Positions 61,601-63,035 of a DNA stretch of 64,000 bases are shown here, piece after piece. The stretch is from Pseudonocardia alaniniphila (GTDB lineage: Bacteria > Actinomycetota > Actinomycetes > Mycobacteriales > Pseudonocardiaceae), in assembly GCF_022524485.1 (NCBI RefSeq), contig NZ_JAKXMK010000003.1, forward strand, positions 248,001 through 312,000, given 5' to 3'. A program made the translations under genes and the position numbers. The stretch's first letter is position 1. Every line of letters begins with the position of its first letter. A model generated the notes under the pieces. The model saw nothing but the letters and a program-made list of their open reading frames with translations, was not told the DNA's origin and did not search any database.

Positions 61601-63035
61601 TCTTGGCCATAGCGGCTGTCTTCCCCACCGCCGCGGTCTTCGCCGCGGCCGCGGTCTTCCCCGCAGCCGGCTTACCCGTCGCCGCGGTCTTAGCCGCCGC
61701 CGTCTTCGCCCCCGCGACCATCTCAGCCACCGCAGCCGTCTTCGCCGCCGCCCCTGTCTTAGCCGCCGCCGTCTTACCCGCGGTTAGGGTCGCCGCCCCC
61801 ACGCCCGTCTTCGCCCCCGCCCGCGGCGCCGCAGCACCGGCCGCGACACGATCCGCCGCCGCACTCTTGACGGTCGCCGCCGCGGCACCGGATCGGGTGA
61901 GCTCTGCGACTGCTCCCTTCACAGCCTTGGCCGCGGCCGGGCCATCGATCGCCTTACCCGCCGCAGCCCCGACACGCTTCGCCAGACCGTCCAGCTCTTG
62001 CCGCGCGGTGGCCGAACCCTTTTCGCCCGGCTTCACAGAGGCCTTTCCACTCTGCGTGGCCGAGGTCGTACCCACCGGCTTCCCGACGGTCGTCGTCTCC
62101 ACCGCCTTCTTCGGCGTCACCTTCCCCGCCGCCGCGATTGTCGACGCTGTCTGCTTGGGCGCCGCCTTCTTCTCTACGGCGCCCACGTTCTCGACCCGCA
62201 GATTCGTCGCCCGGGGAGCATCGCTCGAACCCGAGGCACCATCCCGCCCACCCGGCTTCCGCTCCGACGCGGAGTTCTTCGGGGCCGGCTTCGAATCCGA
62301 CTTCGACTTCGACGCAGCCTTGGGGGCCGACTTCGACTTGGGAGCCGCCTTCGGCTCAACCTTCTCGCCGCCGGACTTCTTCTCCGACTTCGACTCCACC
62401 TTCGGCGCCGACTTCGACTTCGGAGACGCTTTCGACTCCGACGCCGGGGTCACCTTCGCCGTCGGCGCCGGCTTCGTCTTGGGCGCCGGCTTCTCGCCGC
62501 CGGAATCCTTCTCCGACTTCGACTCCGCCGTCGGGGCCGGCTTCGAGTCCGACTTCGTCTTGGGCGCCGACTTCGAGTCGGACTTCGGCTCTGCCTTCGT
62601 CTTGGGAGCCGGCTTCGAATCGACCTTCCTGGAACTGGACTTCTCGGACGTCGACCCGGACTTCGAGCTCGACGACTTCGCACTCGACGACTTTGAACCG
62701 GATTGCTTCTCGGACTTGCTCTCCGACTTCCCCGTCGACTTCCCGGAACCAGAGGAGCCCGAAGAACCAGAACCACTACCACCCGCAGATTTGCTGTTAC
62801 CTCCCTTCGCCACAACCTGCTGAGCAGCCACCGGAACCACCACCGCCGCGGACGCAGGCGACGCCATCAAGAACGCCGCCCCCACCCACAGCACCACCAC
62901 CGCACCGGCCAGACCCACCAGCCAACGCAGCACCCACAACAACCGCTCCACCGGCGAGAGCCGCAACCGCACAGGCGCAGGGGCACGCACAGCGAGGCCC
63001 ACGGCCCCACCATCGCGCACCGACACCACACCCAT
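37620..63035 (-). CDS. Giant multidomain secreted/membrane protein, about 8,471 residues
   Basis: One uninterrupted frame of 25.4 kb, roughly 0.85 MDa by average residue mass. The start is ATG 63035, with AGGAG nine bases upstream; TTG 63041 is also in frame. From the N-terminus: signal peptide (32-63), Ser/Lys-rich tract (77-265), Ala/Lys/Thr H1-like tract (270-570), duplicated helical hairpin (616-766), Cys-paired low-complexity repeats (772-3050), mixed linkers and coiled coils (3050-4500), membrane helices with LysM-like pair (4500-4860), membrane block (5684-6056), long helical region, PP2C domain (6779-7026), and a terminal array with HExxxH/HExxH modules and a trypsin-like protease (7252-8471). 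Recognisable domains stay in one frame to the end, so this is a real gene, not a random opening. A polymorphic-toxin-like or cell-surface machine is possible; I recognise no named family for the whole. Confidence 0.85.
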   Translation of the reverse strand: MGVVSVRDGGAVGLAVRAPAPVRLRLSPVERLLWVLRWLVGLAGAVVVLWVGAAFLMASPASAAVVVPVAAQQVVAKGGNSKSAGGSGSGSSGSSGSGKSTGKSESKSEKQSGSKSSSAKSSSSKSGSTSEKSSSRKVDSKPAPKTKAEPKSDSKSAPKTKSDSKPAPTAESKSEKDSGGEKPAPKTKPAPTAKVTPASESKASPKSKSAPKVESKSEKKSGGEKVEPKAAPKSKSAPKAASKSKSDSKPAPKNSASERKPGGRDGASGSSDAPRATNLRVENVGAVEKKAAPKQTASTIAAAGKVTPKKAVETTTVGKPVGTTSATQSGKASVKPGEKGSATARQELDGLAKRVGAAAGKAIDGPAAAKAVKGAVAELTRSGAAAATVKSAAADRVAAGAAAPRAGAKTGVGAATLTAGKTAAAKTGAAAKTAAVAEMVAGAKTAAAKTAATGKPAAGKTAAAAKTAAVGKTAAMAKTAAAAKTAAVAETVAGAKTAAAKTAATGKPAATGEPVAAGKTAASGKTAVVAKTAAAKTAAAAKTAAAATTAAAKTAAAAKTAAAGKAAGVVRGAEPSPAGCAAGRARGCTEAALLRSGVSSAVGSRAPPSDETDDRYSAGRLGERQEYDDSAEQTERVLEGRIKVDQSKERLAAEKKKVASGEVTKAAYAKDEKKHQDLVKQVAADRAELSPDRVELVDEVVDGHRALTASEKQLAAEEKKVAAGTVTKKAHAQNVAKVEAQRDEVYEATDELMAATDNDVSDSAPSRVRGEGSAAGCGSSGAFVECGSVSKSADGAKDSDRCVALAGVSSGCGVTTSSGESKGSASCTLSGADQGCGSSTSSRAEDGTVNTASARCTGDVSECGQSSRATPEGSATACRTGAGACQGESSGPSHEDVDAPATVKREKTAAAASCTGRCDTNTYADSGGAEAGCTTGAGACDTSSSGAATDRADARLASTVEAQDNTAAQGNTVKGEDARRASSTAHCEAAAAGCGTSSSVNVGDRRSDDGAQARAETRCADGATGCTGRATSTTSATDRADTERAETGTATAATKPAAPEATTTGTANCTVTGGGCSAESGSGHGDTAGKRDAGGASTAAVEVDCDGAGCSGNGRAATTGSAKGLTAGAERASNGAATCEAAGGDCRADSGTRVGSSTDRQGDVRPASFDGDAPSVTTDGDGFASSTASANVDCGDATACTGKAATTTNGKVTGAAAAGAKPAVRTTSGSSTCETTAGICGAESASEVTDTVARTDGVHAAADGAPGRELAASSTAGAQADCAVAECRGAATSTTTGAASGDVVGVRDSTATTNCTVHGAGGNCSTATDTTVADRDPADAAEGVTAASGPVSVSHASAQVRCDGADGTCGGTASSSTSARDTAVSPQARGTRATTDCTVTGGGCAGEATSAASSAPDFVVVDPETGKPVAGQPASGPSSTASSSASLQCADAGCSGVVNTRTEAWDGAVNGGAPRVSTGSATCDGGTGGCDVRSVSTASTGAGAALALAGDQPQVDANGDPKPVNTSRLTPGPSAASAAGAALTCEGETRCDGKVTSKATATDPAVSPGPRGSHSEGTCEGVAGGVCQAVTNSGASSGPDANIIAPLVHARSTANATVSEGSIGPSDGSSRSADQQQDDRQQGGPDGQDQPATLPAPVAPGSSANSGGPTVPGASSWTMASATMDCAGSGSTCTGTARTSASGIDGPNTLNGAGGARGPPATGTTSSSSSCTSDQSGCHVQTDSSAGSGQVVADIVAEKQNTTAEQLAAEAEQAEQAAADAARVVSRANATAEQKKAATDAAQAATQARQAATEAADLAARPVTDAPATLSQSGASAQCAGIGCAAVTTGGTDGTPGRTQTTAGCAAAESGCAVASDATASAQRDSGRTTGTGNKAKPIPGVSGAGQAASQIVCPEAGCTGFASGTTTAVAGPNGRQSRSTAIGETRCDGSTACQAQILATTETSTTAPGAKAGERFAVTSASITAACDDGTATGCATRASSATTAVGGPAVRGSSTATCAAAGVCQAGTSGNAADRAAQVSADCTGIACRTHTEGSAQAAAPGGTTKATSRTDCTAGAGGRCTGAGGVGATAEGSEASAACQGGDGSTCRQSYSSTSSASSRTAGNRAAAAARCGGTGGAGSGWCATSASAQTDAGGAIAAAACQGSAGSNCTHSYRASSSASGAAGGASARARASGSGSGTVGGGYVATSAAVSVRPGSAQASASCTGSAGVSCSHSYGARASASAAYGGNRASASASGSGGGGQGGGGVAVSAQASAGPGYASASASCAGAANCRHSYSASASASAAYGSNRAYASASGSGGGGQGGGGVAVSAQASAGPGYASAGASCSGAANCRYSYSASASGSASYDDGTHRSWAHASASGSGGGSGPGGGGLSVWAQARAGKGYANASAGCSGAANCSVSYSSHAEASKTVGGQHGEAWANCSGGGSGGSCGSYATVEVDAEHATAQAGCSGTGACSTHYATRSASSASGPGISGDSGGNCSGGGAAGGFCGTGSTAHYDPKTGKLELTSYCATKGGSCSRYANIDIDAASPNGELTGKGQVRCSGGVGSCGIAGVAKYEPASRDAKGNPVPPTLVIGTGCETEGGGSCTQTSRADAKIASPDGKITGTATSQCAGTTGWCSTVVGGAFNQETGRIDAYADCAGGGASTCTKSESHFTGQVSGPGQATPNGPTAGEVSGNGRADCAKTSGVCSVSGVFKYVPAKYEQGKDGKQVLVSARVNVETSCYPKGAGCTQEAHVSGEVTQQGEDAKHTGRAVADCAGAGGTCSLTGSVAYNAETGRVEAFTDCSVADGGVCSRSETHTEAWAQSPDGKVTGTGKSDCVQPGGGGSCSAVSVAKYQAEYTKYPPKCTSPSGCFQPRPTTVPEQVASGAGCEASGADGGAAACSYSSSAGGTREAPGDDGGLSGTVRATCSDGAAGSGECSTVASVTVDAEQHKVDVISSCEGAEGVSCSYSGKASADHESGKNNAASDKSCGTTKAGTCSLSVSAFAAGGDQERQGQAVASGFCTDSNGTCSGEFRTHVDSNRDTLSDCHSSDSGLCFGFASPKTARSGGEVEDGGTLNLHSKAPGREESTQCSNASPCGEAWVEELGGKYGVLDVDAKKSVGGFFKNLGRDGGSVVVHAVPGLVTSVGTEVKSWVTVEEWGDGLGGYAEHRPFTGGIAQGAVNFYDRWLDDGGDWDRLGDDYYFAPVSTTLEDVGTVSLAALGAGVVVKAVSMGAKAGGAVAATTAATTGLRGAVTSARGMAARAAPTLDLAASRAFRVANATGNIAFAPYKLNFAAGRALVGGVSKGAIAPAARAAAAGSAALRARGVAAVENGRPAAGIYHMAGASTLGRVGSALSTSARAGSVIQQGGIFGRTVHIGSVRERVTAAHPVRIPGLLSTMRAHSTLGLPFGRVASPRDVEVARQNASLAARGIDLPTAAGRPTSLDRVVGRGMADRIRQNRIAKAHDVVLKEQVLRGGMGRGRPALLSGADVSLAQRAATDQVLARSTPIAELTPAQLAELSGVSAREISRAGCRGVCVVEGLNRDVTANGGAPDGVMFGRGGRIYVDAQVMGALRDGRLAPDALAELVRHQTDGLSSRGRANEDLYSLPDLSPLADDVAASYRGASGTLPAGTYRAGARTAQTGEMSAAHGPRAAPTRDGTVSRGGADRSADLTGASRSQSQRPGQEPPPRGPGTNQSQPVSPAVPTGERAGGARPQGSGGGPDPLPAQPGTSGGPRLQPQETSPVPTRDGHQTMPDPTAGELNLPPPGTRYTLETPGGSRVTIEIVARPERSSARVEALQRRVTDVESQLRDARTEQGEAVRQDVATNRQLNAERVRLQAELDRLRQPTDARGLGATDVPGLHHREVGPPVEVAPGVTVRRVEVSPQREASRAQRMAAVEARLSEIQAALGDRSATAAAGARIEALETQLDGLRHQLAGERAALDTPGLIDLDLPLGAAGRAGVDPPVRKAPAEMGESLPEAPTAGVRQVRWHNVKAVAKELFVKVVMTSAVVGYSLIPHTQGAAAHVPQVRSPHVAVDAATAARSASDGPLGPARARTEAPAPRTTETGNPTAGVLDRASRPTTAADGTTGVRPVADTVLDVPRADPVAAGARAATELGPDGVGARPAADRQSSPDRPAAPGDPGSAQPSPAVPLPSAPVAPTVSTGPVPVWDRRLQDVDGRAHIRLFGQNLSVAETRRPGEISAAEWATYTPAQRAEAWYAAADAARHQQQLGELSGAIADLGGLQQSLDRRIRTFERETAVIRAKAGLPTGRGTAADRGRRPEVSWQHQAEQAVAELAQMREERAAVQARRGDLERQRAELVAERDTTSWLTTFGAPPGLQDFAAVARGYGDMHRTIAESSRGGRRQLAQVERYRERGYTSVQVRDAVWAQRLGRRLLHRAPAAVAGDLQRFVAAGDRAALMTMMTAGLAGELGDKVLARFAARHGLPWGSATRAELLAGLPTTMKAAWRATQPPRNAAWEDTANRNRAVFAWGAGATVLSLLGGGVAILGTSGAAAVMTAGLGAAAVSAAVLHLVPQALRIRGPPAVARMVAAAAGLSAALLTGVPALAGAGATTPAVMAGATAGAVLFAARGITASVSVERTTGLTSRLVRVAVHAAVVVAIAAPLVAGVAAAASADTATAVGTPVASLTVPQALTVQRRDVLSRLAAGLGVSEDTLAAANSGRFPTAASRDDIEPGERLRIPAVWNGTWTVQRGENLTVIAARWGIGPDALADAQGTRFATVAGRDHIDVGERFVAPGSSAASKPGDIGRPSGTPTPAPSATPTPSTSPTPSATPTTVGTPRAPPGPGLPWTTVRIGGLIVLSAVAAFFGVRAVQRHWSTIRGRPAALTGRWHSSRVGAWVARVPAGLRDAPGRITGFARERWQAVGAAVRGWHAALTALWESSRVRAWAAQVPGGLRDARGRVTDVVRERRETIAATRRRWAAARTLRSVMSGLDDPVADARSGLGVARAGVASADTDLARLQRSGVRWLYDGPGSALADRWSAAARDEAVARMSGIDPAEVRLFAVDATAPSGATGLGEPAGTFQERQERLAAELATAEARLRDAAGRVDQAGRALVEREAERLATLEAAVRAAAGDGLRPDRIAAISGLSAQRVREIVGDDRGPGSGPSASGGGPGSGTGGPNPLAGGPERRSAPPAGSNGVAESRASGPRKAGPQPRSRGPPWRNGFFPGRRMWTVVLLTGGLVASLAAVRYGVVEPGVLAAGMVWWPGQRKATKQLREKVADARVPLVRAEQAEALLQEVVRRHEQELGERLGWVPVLAERLRGLGRTDDEIVEGLADALGAGAVRVRARLADPALAEQVSLPPALEQAVADTGLSPEQLFDAARNAVTRRSSALSEALAPLDGAARQVATARIRYDEQTRAAAVAARNAGVRAGPVRRATGLNRVQVTELQAHPPTLRDAARAVRARIVAGWRAARHAMGVAGDAVLGATRRVGQRGVDRWRAARVLRSQVRAVAQLRAVAGSTARLLHREQRAAERKLTTEQLGWIGWLVDVNPAGQPDAQLVQRLGKALGLPEKTARRLVARARGLDATQVGPPPGKPASGVHFEQAVAAVGAAFAEAFPGLAGARAAHQAAGRALSGARDRAGWIVADAGVTRARADRRLDRAARGRGWAGYRNRLRTGLGLDVPVAERHRPRLAGVAGLGIGAGVGLWGDVQLGVVGAGAVTGPIGLVVAAAGLIAAVRAVWTPRQTRGPPWRAFTRGMRTHGVRIGVWLAGGLAAGMAGPTVWGLVEHAWSVLWPVFSQQPGLSGIKALLVPLVSAGLVYRYVLRRQYANQGSGMQTRPRRAASVSAVLAYVASAGLGLTKAFASTTLPWWLVPVAMAIGAGIAGAIAQQKDLGRTRVIKSVVTGALSAAVAFVVSRLAGGVAPGALADLVNAVAVAILVYAAPTVIAEYVNDWVGRFRAPKAKRKAKQEQKNSAESTGSGDRQRRLFYRWLDYKNFSPVDTRLLFRKAMDPVLAGLAAIAINLSWVSKTWVDTHDSLAALLTRFAVAAVTVWAIGKLIRDPDEYRAGYYGYRGSRELRSPSRPMWWPWRNRLHKRAADYRKDLDALLERFGLNGALDRDLAERLAERVWERISAEIHLPLDEWEPLPETTKIRRALGVERGAAARRREHHVETIKLVAPVLAADPAALDRVADQLRRDGRTDDARIVTFQRMFSQALLAEAGMATPPAASRIWTELLAEAVTERSRLRAEYLAGPRRALLEVIKQYYLNDGQPKHRNLRRARAALRALRFELQGLSTPRREPLEAVAQLADQRSRSAAETADTEQRALAAREAGATVQRLREQRELAAAMRLLRSAALVGVEVELSTTHRKWNKRRWRDAMATATASTAPNAAPATLLERLLMIAGRRGPVTAARLVAQYGGTGWDEALAALTELNALQGDPARGYRADPALATLWKDAGPRLRHAVRANPLVLPGGAELAPLTGELLGPAGLTQAEKDAYSALREILHNGDLAFRRSRDGWIDDVGIWRRRLTGMIYLLRHSAGRRDWPLPADHPAAPVRFVTRIGDVLEARWRHAVVPGRQRHRLQALLRATDPTDRLYFRVLRASWLLADQRDGSLPNEAIMLLHAARGTQVVTHTALAEARKDAAARLDAVGSYPHQIDRTLRAAEAHRALAPGADPLPPAAEHWLREITKELDAFRKRLNGLHSGPARERVLDEARLSLARYEIDEDYAWETRLFRTAGGWSVMDSARKAAKRLRTEHPDLFREKPAPAVGHSPVIPDRDFAEHPYGDEIRGGIGVAAATLRGRGNRTNQDAATIVTLPNGDRVAAVVDGVFSYPDSTTAANRFAIAFHDEIVRPDRAGRSPEETLRAAHDAGAAALVEAFTPETGHGAVAYVAAYHGTDGTITIIHVGTSRAYYLPEATALSGAQLTSDDSRPGPVTSGGTMTGWVAGDRRPGPTVTTFRPSVAGLLVLATDGLWRYLPTPGDLAAKLDTNAYTDATEAVTYLSDAARLAGGLDDLTVAAMPNVPPAVGTTSTPPSASLGVPAGVQASTPPAELSQHERTQWADRLEAVLAELPDGFDRQALLMDVWLIDAARILRGDWDPAWPRPPPVAVHRGAPGGHQWVGDALHIVASDPVQVLPALVEEVFAPWWGFSPAQARVIAALARRAVSGDRMTLPVDEATRRRLNDLFADHSEWRVLAAAWADDPAVAAAARAGAVPLSGPATGHTAGRLIGITTPRPNLRPENYPVEVRLAGEYDVVRTRLDSVGAAAIVRVQPEVKGVVDLGGRIWIVPATLPDPGGQDPEFSHAVAAAGHDVQLAFTAWLALDQGRVVVERVTAHSGHYNAGNTDAQNEGIVEALHHAFALYGIGAAPGRQSGGGPVAAGGMDSRARGEVIARLPVALRGGRPLSGEEFPHLARGPPEGVALVRIVEDDLGDGGSLIAFGRRDAEHAPDGVIAVPARVARVAERLIAADPAFGDWWARLLRHELDFHIDGDEHTGQRHDTHAAALAAEYDAARRPIRTMTGGPSLISHGSLGADDHVTIEHRIDGLPVVEELAAGDPDLVRISGFTGQIFLRNPANGLRALDGLIEATQAVGIRGGLVVWASRDGWLYTDARVLAALRADVLDLDARRALFDHELLHLSEPGLAESVIQDAAPLPDLTPLSDLYRDPAGFPVPAFRPVVDAYGRPAWLAPELGVAPGILSRVVRIVIHASDGYEHVGSGVLWSSDGRTGVVLTNRHVVADAEQLRVELSTPAGVRSVPGSVGRRPAADAIAAELRASGAAGALTDAELVQAADVLDLAIVHIAGSRRLAAPDLDRDGRDPRVTLIGFPRRQLPARSSAGGVDNLRTEAQHLVIGAGLTARPPAVPMGPARKFDLFFVGPWAGPGNSGGPLITRTRDDEGALVERVAGLYHARIRHKRIRTPIQAAVGAVVIEAFLRAAGVPDAGQGGGAVARHPLTDSQREQVVEALRASDERMTPLEELTPAMPRAPPGVSVLVRDGEFPAPDVVAFGWAERGAVVITRSTATQIAARYAVDPDGVQRWWDRLLTHEVEFHLGEHPEHTGPRHDADAAPIAGEWFVRPVTARRPSAGLRKPHGSEIDAWFTGSLLTGDEMTMVARRELADRLEQRLNRTRPPASAAEQAGLLREMVQATLRLLRREPMGERWREVAPTRLYSLADMPSGRLVDTILGSAADAGHAERDGVREVFARDEVGLLHEVVKAALAPAAGFRPAQAHVLAVLAERLVDGPDRRGERWRARPGWLTARAEAELSELAVRNPPARVLLVWTYEQVRAEISSRFAQLPEWRELALRYAAEFHAAAIEEARVPTLSEVDLRSEYDGALAGLRQLVAGDKSLTWRQRRSLSQALRKAEREAGGPHRWEIEVDLRSLRVLTERAGVWPTDPELVYLAVRNVTWGRHTDSPQLAGVRWQATKVLSGTASPELSLLLRPERQYGGSTRLFRFVIPADLRSP
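38060..38410 (-). other. Giant protein: C-terminal helical repeat
   Basis: Residues about 8209-8326 include APAAGFRPAQAHVLAVLAER, which mirrors APWWGFSPAQARVIAALARR about 1,080 residues earlier (near 41540-41610). The final 100 residues (to 37620) end in a beta-rich stretch (WQATKVLSGTASPELSLLL, then FRFVIPADL); I recognise no toxin fold there. Confidence 0.5.
38775..38945 (-). other. Giant protein: HExxxH module, copy 2
   Basis: Residues about 8031-8087, with HEVEFH at 8049-8054 followed by EHPEHTGPRHDADA. It is clearly homologous to copy 1, 565 residues earlier, across the serine protease. Confidence 0.55.
39200..39945 (-). other. Giant protein: trypsin-like serine protease domain
   Basis: Residues about 7698-7946 form a trypsin/HtrA-like protease. 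The triad is His7738 (VVLTNRHVV), Asp7798 (VLDLAIVHI) and Ser7888 (GPGNSGGPL), all in family context. The order and spacing are right and no residue is missing. It could process the giant protein or other wall proteins. Confidence 0.87.
40035..40210 (-). other. Giant protein: HELLH zinc-peptidase-like module
   Basis: Residues about 7609-7667. YTDARVLAALRADVLDLDAR leads into FDHELLHLSEPG, with the classic zinc motif HELLH at 7635-7639, then PLPDLTPLSDLY. A candidate third ligand is the Glu of SEPG. The same framework recurs near 52140-52310 with the motif lost. Confidence 0.55.
40480..40665 (-). other. Giant protein: HExxxH module, copy 1
   Basis: Around His7484 the sequence reads WWARLLRHELDFHIDGDEHTGQRHD, given here in part as HELDFH followed by GDEHTGQRHD. 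The HExxxH spacing plus further His residues suggests a metal site. Copy 2 at 38775-38945 shares WW-x-R-LL-x-HE-x-x-FH and EHTGxRHD. Confidence 0.55.
40930..41280 (-). other. Giant protein: SGHY-motif domain
   Basis: Residues about 7252-7369 end in RVTAHSGHYNAGNTDAQNEG and a helix. The SGHY motif with a following helix recalls a segment common in the C-terminal parts of bacterial polymorphic toxins and their carriers. The match is by pattern only; activity is unknown. Confidence 0.4.
41960..42700 (-). other. Giant protein: PP2C-type phosphatase domain
   Basis: Residues about 6779-7026 carry the PP2C signature in order: RGRGNRTNQDAATIV with metal ligand Asp6809, AAVVDGVFSYPDS with Asp6827-Gly, VGTSRAYYL, LLVLATDGLWRYL with the third Asp-Gly, and LDDLTVAAM at the end, where the usual DN is DD. 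Enough ligands are kept for a Mn/Mg Ser/Thr phosphatase, though the second motif lacks the usual MGG. Confidence 0.8.
44870..45985 (-). other. Giant protein: membrane helix block
   Basis: Residues about 5684-6056 contain at least six hydrophobic helices, for example GVGLWGDVQLGVVGAGAVTG, GVWLAGGLAAGMAGPTVWG, WWLVPVAMAIGAGIAGAIA and AVAVAILVYAAPTVIAEYV, with basic loops (RRQYANQ, PKAKRKAKQEQK). The cluster of Lys/Arg after the helix near 45190 suggests that loop is cytoplasmic. This is the main membrane anchor of the protein. Confidence 0.7.
48690..49025 (-). other. Giant protein: LysM-like pair
   Basis: Residues about 4671-4782 hold two similar segments of some 50 residues. The second (WTVQRGENLTVIAARWGI ... 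IDVGERFVAPG) fits LysM, with the V-x-x-G-E-N-L-x-x-I-A core and the terminal G-x-x-L/F-x-x-P; the first (LTVQRRDVLSRLAAGLGVSE ... IEPGERLRIP) is more diverged. LysM binds N-acetylglucosamine in peptidoglycan. Membrane helices flank the pair (49070-49540 and 48460-48545), so it may face the wall. Confidence 0.7.
52140..53880 (-). other. Giant protein: post-repeat region with a degenerate module
   Basis: Residues about 3052-3632. The Cys repeats give way to ordinary sequence, with a segment TVEEWGDGLGGYAEHRPFTG and a long Ala/Gly hydrophobic helix pair (ALGAGVVVKAVSMGAKAGGA). Near 52310-52140, IYVDAQVMGALRDGRLAP, an LVRHQTDGL segment and SLPDLSPLADDV mirror the HELLH module at 40035-40210 but without its Glu and second His, so this copy looks inactive. 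Confidence 0.5.
53880..60720 (-). repeat. Giant protein: Cys-paired Ser/Ala/Gly/Thr repeat region
   Basis: Residues about 772-3052 repeat a degenerate unit of some 30-60 residues rich in Ala, Ser, Thr and Gly, each with closely spaced Cys pairs such as CTGSAGVSC, CSGAANC, CEGAEGVSC and CAGTTGWC. The pattern is C-x(4-8)-C, then a Ser/Ala-rich strand. In an exported protein these pairs would make small disulfide loops along a long fibre. Toward the C-terminal side the units acquire ordinary phrases such as YDPKTGKLELTSYC and YNAETGRVEAFTDC, suggesting beta-strand units. No named repeat family is recognised. Confidence 0.7.
55996..56361 (-). repeat. Giant protein: near-identical 183-bp tandem repeats
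   Basis: Two copies of a 183-base (61-codon) unit lie head to tail, at 55996-56178 and 56179-56361. Each encodes an SASASAAYG segment, a GSGGGGQGGGGVAVSAQASA segment and one Cys pair (CxGAANC or similar). A diverged third copy lies just to the left (55800-55990). Silk-like Gly/Ser/Ala content suggests an elastic or fibrous segment. Confidence 0.75.
60740..61190 (-). other. Giant protein: duplicated helical hairpin
   Basis: Residues 616-766 are highly charged helices. The unit LAAEKKKVASGEVTKAAYAK recurs 63 residues later as LAAEEKKVAAGTVTKKAHAQ. Each looks like two helices with a SGEVT/AGTVT turn, suggesting a pair of helical hairpins that form a stalk between the basic tail and the Cys-rich repeats. 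Confidence 0.65.
61330..61800 (-). repeat. Giant protein: histone-H1-like AAKTAAA tract with 156-bp DNA repeat
   Basis: Residues about 412-569 are almost only Ala, Lys, Thr, Val and Gly (AAKTAAA, GKTAAVAKT), as in histone H1/HctB-like tails. At DNA level an 87-base unit at 61510-61596 recurs at 61666-61752 with about three mismatches, an offset of 156 bases (52 codons), showing recent internal duplication. Confidence 0.7.
62240..62807 (-). other. Giant protein: Ser/Lys-rich tract
   Basis: About 190 residues made mostly of Ser, Lys, Gly, Pro, Ala, Glu and Asp in short motifs such as SKSAPK, ESKSEKDSGGEK and KSESKSEK. It is strongly charged, surely disordered, and directly follows the signal peptide, so in the secreted protein it would be the free N-terminus. 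It could bind acidic wall polymers or nucleic acid. Confidence 0.65.
62847..62942 (-). other. Giant protein: signal peptide (residues 32-63)
   Basis: After an unusually long 31-residue n-region with several Arg, residues 32-56 form a hydrophobic helix (LLWVLRWLVGLAGAVVVLW and on) followed by SPASA, an AxA signal peptidase I site after Ala63. Secretion through Sec is the simplest reading; if uncut, the helix would anchor the protein. Confidence 0.7.

Noticed and set aside
51807..61787. A 3,326-codon open frame on the plus strand
   Set aside because: It is antisense to the giant gene; its Arg/Ala/Gly/His-rich translation shows no domain and arises from the GC-rich codons and repeats of the real gene.
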